DNA of 29,314 bases from Firmicutes bacterium UBA6811 (GCA_002452295.1 DKEX01000140.1:5585-34898), one strand, 5' to 3'. Positions 1-8,006 are shown, counted from the stretch's first letter. Notes: a model not told the origin generated them from the letters alone. Made by a program: numbers and translations.

Positions 1-30
1 CGGCGGCGGTAGCGATGGCCATAGCGCACA

Positions 31-58
31 GGAACCGGGAGCCGGGAGCCAGGATTCC
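31..58. repeat. Short heptanucleotide tandem repeat
   Basis: Four consecutive 7-base units can be read: GGAACCG, GGAGCCG, GGAGCCA, GGATTCC. The first three differ by single bases and the fourth is more diverged. It lies in the noncoding stretch downstream of the glycosyltransferase gene. It resembles the decayed heptamer tract at about 3397-3507 in period, though not in exact unit. Confidence 0.5.
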
Positions 59-103
59 CGGCGCCTGGTCGCCTCGCCGTGACGCTGCGCGACGTCGAAC
101 CGC

Positions 104-148
104 GTCGCATCGAGTCGCCTCGCATCGCGTCGCGCCGGGTTGCGTCGA
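104..148. repeat. Pentanucleotide repeat tract (NTCGC-like)
   Basis: Nine consecutive 5-base units, mostly of the form NTCGC or NTCGA, run without interruption (GTCGC, ATCGA, GTCGC, CTCGC, ATCGC, GTCGC, then more diverged units). The tract sits in the 308-base stretch at the left edge. Apart from the repeats and one weak short reading frame starting at 169, I see no gene in that stretch. Confidence 0.5.
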
Positions 149-168
149 GATCGGGAGCGCTCGTGCGC

Positions 169-336
169 ATGAGCGCAGACCACTCGGTCGAGGAGACAAG
201 CGTCGCCAACGTGCTCGGAGTGATTCCGGGCGCGGGCGGCGGCGTCCCCGGCGCCCGCGAGATCATCGCTTATTCGGGAGGCAACAGGCAGGTGTGCCTG
301 CTCGTGACTCAGCCCCGGGCGGCCAACTCCGCGTAG
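169..336 (+). CDS. Possible 55-residue hypothetical protein
   Basis: This is a short open frame starting ATG, with a weak GGGAG about ten bases upstream, and ending TAG. It runs into the 3' end of the convergent glycosyltransferase gene by 28 bases. Third codon positions are mostly G or C, as in the real genes here, which is the only positive sign. The protein is Gly/Ala/Val rich in the middle, and I recognise no motif, signal peptide or membrane segment. It may equally be chance open frame in GC-rich DNA next to simple repeats. Confidence 0.2.
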   Translation: MSADHSVEETSVANVLGVIPGAGGGVPGAREIIAYSGGNRQVCLLVTQPRAANSA

Positions 337-1487
337 AGGTCCCGTGTCTGGCGGGCAATGGAGTCCCAGCTAAAGAGCCTCTCCACGCGCCTGCGACCGG
401 CCTCGCCGAAGGAGCGCCCAAGACCCGGGTTCGAAAGCAGCGTGTTGATGGCGCGGGCGAGAGCCTGCGGGTCGCCCGGCTCCACCAGGAGCCCCGTCTC
501 GCCGTCCACGACGACCTCGAGTATCCCGCCAACCGCCGACGCCACCACGGGAGTCTCGCACGCCATGGCCTCCAGGTTGATTATGCCGAAGGGCTCGTAG
601 ACGGACGGGCAGCAGAACACGCGCGCGTTCGAGTACAGCTCGATGATCTTGTGCTTCGGCACCATCTCTCGAATGAGCACGACGTTTCGCTTCCCTGCGG
701 CCCGCTCCGCCACCTCTCGCTCGATCTCCTCGGTGTCGGGCGCCCCCGCGCACAGCACCACCTGGACGTCCTCCGGCAGGTATGTGACAGCGTCCAGGAG
801 GTGCACGATCCCCTTCTGCCTGCTCATCCTGCCGACGAACAGCACGTAGTTGTCGCCGATGCGAAGCTCGCGATGTGCGTCGCTCGTGCGGACCGGCCTG
901 TACTCGTCGAGGTCGATGCCGTTGTAGATGACGCGGATGCGGTCCTCGGGGATGGTGTAGCACTTCAGGATGTCGTCTTTCATCCCCTTTGAGACGGCGA
1001 CCACCCTGTCCGATGCGAGCACGCCTGTTTGCTCCATCCAGCGGCTCAACCTGTACGCCGGGCCGAGCTGCTCCTCCTTCCACGGGCGCAGGGGCTCGAG
1101 GCTGTGGATGGTGGTCACCAGGGGCTTACCATAAAGCTCCTTCGCGTAAAACCCGGCCATGAACGTGTACCAGGTGTGGCAGTGGACCACATCTGACGTC
1201 ACCGGGTCCTTTACCATCGCGAGATCCGTCGAAAGCGGCGAGAGGGCCTTCCCAAGGCGCTCGTCACCGCCGCGCTTCACGACATCCCAGGGCCTGTACG
1301 CCCGCACCGTTATGCCGTCCGGCCCAGGCCTCTCATCACCAAAGCACCTGACCTCCACGCCCATCGTCTTCGCGAGCGCCCGGGACAGGTAGTCCACGTG
1401 GACTCCCGCGCCACCGTATATGTTCGGCGGGTACTCGTTGGTCATCAACGTCACAGATAGCCGGTTCTCCCTCGCATCCACCGTCAT
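309..1487 (-). CDS. glgM: GT4 glycogen synthase / alpha-maltose-1-phosphate synthase (GlgA-Coryne type)
   Basis: This is a two-domain GT-B glycosyltransferase of about 392 residues. The N-terminal acceptor domain opens with a TNEYPPNIYGGAGVHVDYL motif, the glycine-rich loop typical of the actinobacterial-type GlgA family. The C-terminal donor domain contains NGIDLDEYRP, FVGRMSRQKG and the E-x7-E region in PSVYEPFGIINLEAMACETPVV. Family members use ADP-glucose, either to extend alpha-1,4-glucan or, as GlgM, to make maltose-1-phosphate from glucose-1-phosphate. The maltokinase gene 21 bases upstream makes the GlgM role the better guess. I chose the ATG preceded by GAGGAG at 5 bases; a GTG two codons upstream overlaps that ribosome binding site. 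The protein is probably cytoplasmic, with no signal peptide. Sequence alone does not separate the two activities. Confidence 0.85.
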   Translation of the reverse strand: MTVDARENRLSVTLMTNEYPPNIYGGAGVHVDYLSRALAKTMGVEVRCFGDERPGPDGITVRAYRPWDVVKRGGDERLGKALSPLSTDLAMVKDPVTSDVVHCHTWYTFMAGFYAKELYGKPLVTTIHSLEPLRPWKEEQLGPAYRLSRWMEQTGVLASDRVVAVSKGMKDDILKCYTIPEDRIRVIYNGIDLDEYRPVRTSDAHRELRIGDNYVLFVGRMSRQKGIVHLLDAVTYLPEDVQVVLCAGAPDTEEIEREVAERAAGKRNVVLIREMVPKHKIIELYSNARVFCCPSVYEPFGIINLEAMACETPVVASAVGGILEVVVDGETGLLVEPGDPQALARAINTLLSNPGLGRSFGEAGRRRVERLFSWDSIARQTRDLYAELAARG

Positions 1488-1508
1488 CCTCACTCCTCGA
1501 ATACGAAC

Positions 1509-3251
1509 TCACTCCGCCGCCCGAACCAGCCCGCGCAGCTCCTCCAGGCAGTCGAGCACCCCGGCAAGCGGGATCTCCACCCATGCCGGGCGGTTCCCAA
1601 GCTCGTATCTCACTTCATAGAGCGCCTTCTCCAGCTTGAAGCACGTGAGCAGAAGCCCGAAGTCCCTGTCGTTCCCGGGCACGAGACCCCCGTCGGCACG
1701 GCGTATCCTCCCGAGGTAGCCCGAAAGGAACGCCCTCCCTGCTTGCCTGCCCCAGATCCTCGCCCTGTCGCAGGGGTCCTCCCCGCCCCTGCAGCGAACC
1801 TTGCCATCCTCGCGCATGGCGAAAGCCGCCGAGCACGCGACGTAGTCGAACGACCTCAACATGCCCGCCACGTCGCGCAGGGGGCTCGCCTTCCGCCTTC
1901 GCTCCTCCACCAGGCGCAAGGGCTCGCCCTCGAAATCGATCATGACGAAATCGTCGCTGCGCCGGCCGCTTCTGTGATCGCGACCCCCGGCGACCCTCAG
2001 GAACTGGCCCAGGTGGAGGTCGCCGTGAATGCGGATTCTCTTCCCCAGATCCCGAGACGACGCCAGGTTGCCACAGGCGCGCCTCACAAGCGCCACAAGG
2101 TCTTCCTCATGCCCGATGACGTCGCGAATCCGCCTGATGTAAGGCTGCTCATACCGCTCCTCGGCGCGCCGCAGCGCTTCCACGGAGTCGCCTGTGAACG
2201 CGACCAGGCTCTTCTCGAGGTCCGTGATGTCCGCTGCGCCGAAGCTCTCCGAACGGAACGCATCGTCGTCGATGTCCGCGGAGGCGCTGTGAAGCTCGGC
2301 GGTTATCTCTCCGAGGCGGGCCTGGCGGGCTTGCTCCCGCCGACCCCCGTGCTCCTGGTGTCCCTGGCGCTGCCCGCGCTCCTCGCGCCCGTCGAGCTCC
2401 TCGAGTTCCTCGGGCTCCTCGGGCTCCTCACTCTCCCGGCGACCAGTGCCGCCGCCCCGGCCGCCAGGCGGGATGCATTCCTCCCGGCCTCCAATGAACG
2501 CAGACGCGTCCGCGAAGGCCGTCCGCCAGGCCTCACCCTCGTTCGGGATGAACTGCTGCACGAGCAGCACCGGGTAGGAGCCGCCTTGCTCGGGCCGGTA
2601 CACGGCGTAGCCCGTGACTGACGGCATGTGACGAAAACCCGCGTTCGTGAGGTTCACGCTCATTTCAAGGTCGGGGGACGTGCCCCGGACCATCCTCCGG
2701 TACACCTTCATAACGTGCGTCGAATCGACCACAACGAGGGTGTTCGTGGACGTGTCCGGGAGTTTTGCGGCGACGTGCACGTCGCCGCGGACGCCCGGGC
2801 CGACGCTATGGAACTCGAACACCCCGTGCCTGGCCGCCACCCTTGCATCATCCCTCACGCCGCCCAGCGCGGCCCTAGCGAACATGGTGGTGGCCGTGGC
2901 ATCATACACCAGCGCTCTGTAACCCGGCCCCTCCACCGCGGCGAGCGGCTCACCCTCTGGACCTGGACCTTCCGGCACCATGACGAGGGGAACGTTGTAC
3001 AGGTCGGCGCTTCCCCCCGGCCCGTCGTCCCCCGCGAGGAATCGGACGCCGAGCACGGCAAGAGCGCAGACTGCCCCGTCTTTGCGGGCAATCGTCGCAA
3101 GATCACGCACCTTGACCCCGATGATGGGGACGTCCTTTCGCTGGAGCCACCTCGCGCCCGCAAGCCAGCGCGCGGCCTCGCGCTCTACAACGCTGTAGAG
3201 TTCAGCCGCTATCGCGCCCGAATCCCGTCCTCCAGCACAAATGTCCGGCAC
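1509..3251 (-). CDS. mak: Maltokinase (Mak/Pep2 family) with low-complexity insertion
   Basis: This protein of about 580 residues has the kinase-fold signatures of maltokinase: IHGDLHLGQFL with the catalytic-loop Asp near residue 412, VMIDFEGEP with the metal-binding Asp near 440, and the following SPLRDVAGMLRSFDY. The N-terminal third matches the family's cap domain in pattern (AARWLAGARWLQRKD). Maltokinases phosphorylate maltose with ATP to maltose-1-phosphate, the donor for GlgE. The GTG start has GGAGG six bases upstream. The gene lies 21 bases upstream of the glycosyltransferase start, so the two are almost certainly one transcript. Odd feature: residues about 254-310 form a Gly/Arg then Glu/Pro then Gln/Arg-rich stretch where relatives usually have a short linker before the GEITAELH helix. 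GlgE itself is not in the window. Confidence 0.87.
   Translation of the reverse strand: MPDICAGGRDSGAIAAELYSVVEREAARWLAGARWLQRKDVPIIGVKVRDLATIARKDGAVCALAVLGVRFLAGDDGPGGSADLYNVPLVMVPEGPGPEGEPLAAVEGPGYRALVYDATATTMFARAALGGVRDDARVAARHGVFEFHSVGPGVRGDVHVAAKLPDTSTNTLVVVDSTHVMKVYRRMVRGTSPDLEMSVNLTNAGFRHMPSVTGYAVYRPEQGGSYPVLLVQQFIPNEGEAWRTAFADASAFIGGREECIPPGGRGGGTGRRESEEPEEPEELEELDGREERGQRQGHQEHGGRREQARQARLGEITAELHSASADIDDDAFRSESFGAADITDLEKSLVAFTGDSVEALRRAEERYEQPYIRRIRDVIGHEEDLVALVRRACGNLASSRDLGKRIRIHGDLHLGQFLRVAGGRDHRSGRRSDDFVMIDFEGEPLRLVEERRRKASPLRDVAGMLRSFDYVACSAAFAMREDGKVRCRGGEDPCDRARIWGRQAGRAFLSGYLGRIRRADGGLVPGNDRDFGLLLTCFKLEKALYEVRYELGNRPAWVEIPLAGVLDCLEELRGLVRAAE
2322..2492 (-). repeat. Low-complexity coding insertion in maltokinase
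   Basis: Within the maltokinase gene, near-identical 9-base units encoding Glu-Glu-Pro and Glu-Glu-Leu are repeated (read on plus as repeats of CTCCTCGGG and variants), flanked by Gly/Arg- and Gln/Arg-rich codons. The frame is preserved. Replication slippage is the likely origin. The insertion falls between conserved family blocks, in a loop expected to tolerate length change. Confidence 0.6.
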
Positions 3252-3396
3252 ACTCTCGCCCTCCGTGCCACCACAACCGCCACATTATATGGCGAGCCTT
3301 CAATCGCCTGCCCCGGCCCGGGGCCACGGCCCACCCCTGCCCGACGACACGGATAAGCCGGCCCGGGCGCTGCATTCGGGCCTCAGACGGGGCACC

Positions 3397-3507
3397 CGTC
3401 GCCCATCGACGATTGCCCGTCTCCTGTCGTCCATCGCCCATCTCCTGTCGTCCCCGACCGCTGCCCGTCGACCCTGGTCCATCGACCCTGGTCCGTCGCC
3501 CATCGGG
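3397..3507. repeat. Decayed heptanucleotide (7-bp period) repeat tract
   Basis: Nearly the whole stretch can be cut into 7-base units such as GTCGTCC, ATCGCCC, ATCTCCT, TCGACCC and TGGTCCA. An 18-base block recurs at 3415-3432 and 3436-3453 (period 21), and a 13-base block at 3468-3480 and 3482-3494 (period 14). CGTCGCCCATCG also occurs near both ends. It occupies the 278-base gap between the DUF362 gene and the maltokinase gene, in which I see no gene. It resembles the heptameric short tandemly repeated repetitive sequences known from cyanobacteria, but relatedness is not implied. Confidence 0.7.
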
Positions 3508-3529
3508 GGGAGCACGCCCTCCCTCCGAC

Positions 3530-4654
3530 CTACCCCTCGACCACGCCCACGTTCACCAGCGTGTATTCGCGCTTTCCAAGCCCGATTCTCTCGCCGTGCC
3601 GAAGTTGCACGGCCCAGTCCACATCCGGGTAGAGGGTCGCCAGCTTGTCCGCATGCCGGTCAGCATGGGCTATCGCGGACCCGGGAAGTGCGAGCGCCTG
3701 GTTCACGAGGTCGGCCGACGCCGCGTCGATGGCGACGGGGTCGTCCGACGCCAGGATGCCGATGTTCGGCACTATGGGAGCGTCGTTCCAGGCGTAGCAG
3801 TCGCACTGGGGCGAGACGTTCATCGCGAAGTTGATGAACCCGCACTTCCCTTCCTTCGTGTTCACGACGCCCAGGGCATACTCGGCCATCTTCTCCTGGA
3901 GGCTGCCCTCCTGCCCCTCCTGCCACTGGATCCTGATGGCCCTGCTATTACACGTTATGGTGCACTCGGCGCAGCCGATGCACCGCTCCGGGTCTATACG
4001 GGCCTTGCCGTCCTCGCCGACGGTGAGCGCCCCGGTGGGGCACCACCTCGTGCACCTTCCGCACCCCGTGCACCTCTCCCGGCGCACCTGGGGCCTCAGG
4101 CCCGAATGCTGCTCCTGCTTTCCGGCGCGGCTTGCAGAGCCCATCCCGATGTTCTTGATGGCCCCGCCAAAGCCCGTGGCCTCATGGCCTTTGAAATGCG
4201 ACAGGGCTATCATCGCGTCAGCCTGGGCGATGGCCGCGCCTATGCGGACCTCCTTGAGGCGCACGCCATCGATGGGCACCTTCACATGCTCGTGGCCAGC
4301 AAGCCCGTCGGCCACGATGAATGGCGCGCCCACGGTGGCGTAGGTGAAGCCGTTCTCCAGCGCGGAGATCGTGTGGTCCACGGCATTGGAGCGCCTGCCC
4401 ACGTACAGCGTGTTTGCGTCTGTGATGAAGGGCCTCGCGCCGGCGGCCTTCACCTTGTCGACCACCTTCCGCACAAGCGGCGGCTGAATGTAGGCAAGGT
4501 TGCCCGGCTCACCCACGTGCAACTTTATGGCCACAAGCTCGTCCTTCCCGAGAAACCTCGAGAAGCCCGCCGCATCGAACAGAAGGCCGACCTTGTCCAC
4601 CAGAGAAAGGCCGCTCTTCGTGCGCATATTCGTGTAGCACACCTTGCTCGACAT
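3530..4654 (-). CDS. DUF362 domain protein with two [4Fe-4S] clusters
   Basis: This 374-residue protein is a DUF362 family member with a ferredoxin insert. The DUF362 part is seen in VAIKLHVGEPGN near residue 41, FITDANTLY near 76 and the LSHFKGHEATGFGGAIKN block near 151. The dicluster ferredoxin lies at about 195-236 (CTGCGRCTRWCP and CIGCAECTITCN). A C-terminal DUF362 segment (GILASDDPVAIDAASADLV) follows. The family's reaction is not established; members are common in anaerobes and are presumed redox or metal-handling proteins. The start is the ATG with GGGAGGGGG just upstream rather than a TTG seven codons earlier. It is separated from plsY upstream by a hairpin, so it may be transcribed on its own. 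There is no signal peptide or membrane segment, so a cytoplasmic location is expected. Confidence 0.85.
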   Translation of the reverse strand: MSSKVCYTNMRTKSGLSLVDKVGLLFDAAGFSRFLGKDELVAIKLHVGEPGNLAYIQPPLVRKVVDKVKAAGARPFITDANTLYVGRRSNAVDHTISALENGFTYATVGAPFIVADGLAGHEHVKVPIDGVRLKEVRIGAAIAQADAMIALSHFKGHEATGFGGAIKNIGMGSASRAGKQEQHSGLRPQVRRERCTGCGRCTRWCPTGALTVGEDGKARIDPERCIGCAECTITCNSRAIRIQWQEGQEGSLQEKMAEYALGVVNTKEGKCGFINFAMNVSPQCDCYAWNDAPIVPNIGILASDDPVAIDAASADLVNQALALPGSAIAHADRHADKLATLYPDVDWAVQLRHGERIGLGKREYTLVNVGVVEG

Positions 4655-4680
4655 GCCGCTCCCCCTCCCGTGCAAACTTA

Positions 4681-4717
4681 CCGGGAGCAGCCGGGCACAT
4701 CAGCCCGACGCTCCCGG
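4681..4717 (-). terminator. Hairpin downstream of plsY
   Basis: CCGGGAGC at 4681-4688 pairs with GCTCCCGG at 4710-4717. Inside it, CGGGC (4692-4696) pairs with GCCCG (4703-4707), giving a strong two-part GC stem. There is no clear run of T after it in either direction. Its position just after plsY and just before the DUF362 gene suggests a terminator or attenuator between the two. Confidence 0.55.
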
Positions 4718-4793
4718 GTTCGCGACCACCCGCAGGCCCATCCGCCAGCCCCCTCGCGCGCGCACCCGCACGCACGCCGGGCCGGAGCACCCA

Positions 4794-5378
4794 TCAACAC
4801 GCAAGGCCCTCGGGCCTCCTGCCGTATCTCAGCCAGGCGATGACCTGTTTCGCGCCCAGCAACACACCCATGCCCAGCCCAAAACTAAAGTACGCCCACG
4901 ACTGCTCGTATATACCCAGAAACACGGGCAACGAGACGCAGCCAAACACCGAGCTTGCGTACTTGTGCCTGGTCAGCACGTACGAGGCGCCCCAGAGCAT
5001 GAGCAGGTAAAACACGGAGGCCGCCGACAGGACGAAAAGGGTCCCGATGCACGTGGCAAGGCCTCCCCCTCCGTGGAACCCCAGCCAGATCGGCCAGTTG
5101 TGACCGATGACCGCGAGAAGCGCCGCCACGAAGGTCGCCCAGGGCAGTTCGGGCATGGTTGCCCGCGCAACCAGCACCGCCACGATGCCCTTGCCGCAGT
5201 CGCCGATCACAGCGAGCAGCCCGGGGACGACGCCTGCGGACTTCACCACGTTCGTCGTGCCCACATTCCTCGACCCGACCTTTCGCAGGTCGATGTGCTT
5301 GAACACCCTCGCGGCCATGTAGGAGAAGGGGATTGACCCGATAACGTAACTCACCACAGCGATGGCAAGCGCCTTCAC
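4794..5378 (-). CDS. plsY: Glycerol-3-phosphate acyltransferase PlsY
   Basis: This 194-residue multi-pass membrane protein has the usual PlsY length. PlsY transfers an acyl group from acyl-phosphate to glycerol-3-phosphate, the first committed step of phospholipid synthesis, in the cytoplasmic membrane. The three family motifs are visible: GSIPFSY near residue 14, GSRNVGTTNVVKSAG near 35, and GHNWPIWLGFHGGGGLAT near 93. The third motif is usually FKGGKGVAT; here the Lys after GG is Gly and the Lys after Phe is His, which is unusual. The start is a GTG with a perfect GGAGGTGA seven bases upstream. It stands apart from its neighbours, with 171 bases upstream. A housekeeping gene by family, though a diverged paralogue cannot be excluded because of the altered third motif. 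Confidence 0.88.
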   Translation of the reverse strand: MKALAIAVVSYVIGSIPFSYMAARVFKHIDLRKVGSRNVGTTNVVKSAGVVPGLLAVIGDCGKGIVAVLVARATMPELPWATFVAALLAVIGHNWPIWLGFHGGGGLATCIGTLFVLSAASVFYLLMLWGASYVLTRHKYASSVFGCVSLPVFLGIYEQSWAYFSFGLGMGVLLGAKQVIAWLRYGRRPEGLAC

Positions 5379-5549
5379 CTTCGACTCACCTCCAGGGCTG
5401 GTGCTCGCCCTCCCTCGCGCTCCCAAGTGCTTTACTCTGTGATTTTTCGTCGTTTGACGTCGTTTTCCTGCTTTCCCGGTAGCGTCCTCTGCCCCTGGAA
5501 CGAGCCGCCCTGGAGCACTGCATGTCTCACGACGCGGCGGACGCCCCGG

Positions 5550-6677
5550 TCACGGTCGCTCGAAGGTCACGCCCAGCGCCTCCGTCACGTTGGTTATCTT
5601 ATTGTAGATCGTTGACTTGTCGGACCCGGCGAACAGGAGGCCCACTGCGCGGACATCCTCGTCCACGAGGAGCGAGCCAGAGTCGCCCCCCTCAGCCATG
5701 GGTCCGGTCAGGATCTGGTCCCTGAAGGTCGCAGTGACATTACCCGAGTACACCACGCTCACGGTGGTGTCGATGGACGTTATCTCGCCCCTTGTCACCC
5801 GCGTGGTCCGACCGCTTTTTCCCACCTGCATCCCGAGCTCGGGCCGGGCCACCCCTTGCACCTCGCCGAGCTCGAGGATCTTCGTGTCGACCAGGTACAG
5901 GTTCAACGGCCGCGCGAGCGCCACGTCCACGATGTTTGCGCTGGTGAGAAAGAGCTTCGGGACTATCTCCACCTCGGCCCTCGCCCCCGTAACCCGTAGC
6001 CAACTGTTAAACGCCCGTTCCGCAGCCCTCGAGGCAAGGCACGGCGGCACCCTTCCCGACATACGTATCGGGACGAACCTCTCAAGCACCGCGATCTGGT
6101 CACGCTCCACGGTGCCTCCGTCAGCCGCGCCCGGCTGAACCACGGGATCGCCCACCTTCGCCCTGCCGTCATGGCCCGAGGTAGCGTTAGCAAGCACGTG
6201 GTTGCAGGACAGGATGTATGGTTCCCCTGTCCTCCGGTCCCAAACCACCGCGCCGAACGTCCCGGCTGTCGTCTGGTAATGCCCTATACTCGCTCCGGGC
6301 TGGGCGGGCCGCATTCGCCTTTGTCTCCCGGACCGGTCACCCAGGCCGGCCCCGGTCTCGCTCCCGGTCCCGGCGCCGGTGCCCATGCCGGTGCCCATGC
6401 CAGCGCCGGTCTCGCCGACCTCCCCCGGTCCGCCGACGAGGAACCGGATCTCGCCGACCTCCACCACGTCAGTGGGAATGCCGCGCACCTCGCCCGGAAT
6501 GATTGCCTGGGCATAGAGGACGCCCCTCGGATACTTGTTTTTGACCAGTACCATGATGCACTCGGTCGAGGTTCTGACGTCCCCCGCGGTCTTGTACCCG
6601 CGCCCGACCCCGACCACATTCGGCAGGCTCATGAGCCTCCAGGTCACGTCCTCGAGAACGTGGGAGATCTCCGTCAT
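5550..6677 (-). CDS. NAL1-like trypsin-fold serine protease
   Basis: This 375-residue protein has a small N-terminal domain (residues 1-82, starting MTEISHVLED, with NVVGVGRGYKT), a Gly/Thr/Met-rich flexible linker (84-118), and a chymotrypsin-fold protease domain. A plausible triad is His160 (LSCNHVLAN), Asp251 (ANIVDVALA) and Ser333 (EGGDSGSLLVDE). The pattern resembles the bacterial relatives of the plant NAL1 peptidases. There is no signal peptide, so it is probably intracellular unless carried out by another route. The ATG has GAGGTGATC just upstream. It lies 44 bases downstream of the subtilisin gene on the same strand, so the two proteases are probably co-transcribed. The linker is encoded by 6- and 12-base tandem repeats. 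Substrate unknown; the adjacent microproteins are candidates only by proximity. Confidence 0.75.
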   Translation of the reverse strand: MTEISHVLEDVTWRLMSLPNVVGVGRGYKTAGDVRTSTECIMVLVKNKYPRGVLYAQAIIPGEVRGIPTDVVEVGEIRFLVGGPGEVGETGAGMGTGMGTGAGTGSETGAGLGDRSGRQRRMRPAQPGASIGHYQTTAGTFGAVVWDRRTGEPYILSCNHVLANATSGHDGRAKVGDPVVQPGAADGGTVERDQIAVLERFVPIRMSGRVPPCLASRAAERAFNSWLRVTGARAEVEIVPKLFLTSANIVDVALARPLNLYLVDTKILELGEVQGVARPELGMQVGKSGRTTRVTRGEITSIDTTVSVVYSGNVTATFRDQILTGPMAEGGDSGSLLVDEDVRAVGLLFAGSDKSTIYNKITNVTEALGVTFERP

Positions 6678-6721
6678 ACCGGATCACCTCATCACGCGCC
6701 TGCAGGTGAAGCCCTCCGATC

Positions 6722-7900
6722 TTATCCCTGGTTCGAACGGACCACCTTCGAGACGGCCGCCAGGGCGTTCACAAGGCCGGCCCCCTGCTGGTCAGACGAG
6801 AACCCCGGCAGTTTCGTGGCAGTCTCGCACACGGTCCTGCGGACATCGTCTCCCGCACGGCCCGGGGACGCCGCAAGAAGGAGCGCCGCCACCCCTGTCA
6901 CGTGAGGGCACGCCATCGAGGTCCCGCTCAGGTTCTTGTAGGTCGCCCCTCTATAGGTGGAGTACACGTCCTCGCCGGGAGCCGCGACGGCGACCTGCCG
7001 GCCGGAGTTGCTGAAGGAGGCTATGCGGTCGTCGGGCGTTGAGGCTGCCACCGCCATGACGTTCGGGTCGCGTGCCGGGTAGAGCACCCCGTCGCGCCTG
7101 CCGTCGTTCCCGGCGGCGGCGATCATGACGACGCCGGCCTCGGCGGCCTTGTTTATCGCCATGGTCAGGGCCTTGCTGGATTCAGCGGTCCCGAAACTCA
7201 TGTTGATGAGCTGGACACGATGCTCGATGCACCACCCCACGCCCTGGACGATGTCAGACACCTGCCCCTGCCCCCTGGAGTCGAAGGCCTTCACCGCATA
7301 CAGCCTCGCCTCGGGCGCGACTCCCACGACGCCGAAGCTATTGTCGAGAGCCGCGATGGTGCCCGCCACGTGAGTGCCGTGGCCGTTGTCGTCCACCACG
7401 GTGGTGGTCTCGCTTATGCAGTCGAACCCGCCCTCCACGTTCCCCTTGAGGTCGGGGTGGCTCATCTCGATGCCCGTGTCAAGCACAGCCACCCGGACGC
7501 CCTTGCCCGTGGTGCCGCTCCAGGCCTCCTGGGCTCGCACCTTCTTGATCCCCCACGGCACGCTCTGGTGCCTCGGTCGCGGCCGCGGCCTCGGGGCGAG
7601 GAAGCAGGCGTCAGTGATGGAGACTACGAAGTCGTCCTCGATCCACGCCACCTCGCCGGCACGCGAAAGAAGGCTCATGGCAGTCGCTTCCTCGGGGAAC
7701 ACGCAGGCCACACCGTTGACGATGGGCAGTGACTTGCGAAGTCGCCCCCCGCACTCCTCCACGATGGAACGAACCCTGTCAGGCTCCACGCCAGACTCGA
7801 AGAGGATGATCTTCCTGACCGGCGGTGGCCCGACCCTCTGGCGTGCTCTGCGGGCAAGAGCGGCGACGGCCATAAGGTAGATGGCATAACTCGGGAGCAT
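6722..7900 (-). CDS. Subtilisin-family (S8) serine protease with propeptide
   Basis: This 392-residue protease carries the full S8 triad: Asp141 (VAVLDTGIEMSHPDL), His174 (DDNGHGTHVAGT) and Ser328 (NLSGTSMACPHVTG), with oxyanion Asn265 (AAAGND). Residues 1-20 form a short hydrophobic stretch followed by Arg residues; it could act as a signal or anchor but is not a textbook signal peptide. Residues about 28-93 look like an inhibitor-I9-type propeptide (KIILFESG, ending in WIEDDFVV), followed by a Pro-Arg repeat linker at 103-110. The start is the ATG preceded by GAAGGAGG at seven bases; the open frame extends further upstream but through the microprotein region in another frame. A hairpin lies between this gene and the microprotein upstream. 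It probably shares a transcript with the NAL1-like protease. Confidence 0.9.
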   Translation of the reverse strand: MLPSYAIYLMAVAALARRARQRVGPPPVRKIILFESGVEPDRVRSIVEECGGRLRKSLPIVNGVACVFPEEATAMSLLSRAGEVAWIEDDFVVSITDACFLAPRPRPRPRHQSVPWGIKKVRAQEAWSGTTGKGVRVAVLDTGIEMSHPDLKGNVEGGFDCISETTTVVDDNGHGTHVAGTIAALDNSFGVVGVAPEARLYAVKAFDSRGQGQVSDIVQGVGWCIEHRVQLINMSFGTAESSKALTMAINKAAEAGVVMIAAAGNDGRRDGVLYPARDPNVMAVAASTPDDRIASFSNSGRQVAVAAPGEDVYSTYRGATYKNLSGTSMACPHVTGVAALLLAASPGRAGDDVRRTVCETATKLPGFSSDQQGAGLVNALAAVSKVVRSNQG

Positions 7901-8006
7901 GCCAGGTCCTCCTTCATTCAGACTTCCATGACGATAAATCATATTCCTGGACTCGAAGGTCGGTGAGTGGGTGTCGGCGCCGTCCGGATGCTTCCGGCCC
8001 CACGCA

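Noticed and set aside
3397..3507. A CRISPR array
   Set aside because: The repeat units are 7 bases, degenerate and without spacers, and no cas gene is present.
3413..4843. A 476-codon open frame on plus across the DUF362 gene
   Set aside because: It crosses the repeat tract and the antisense of a gene with ferredoxin motifs, and has no family resemblance.
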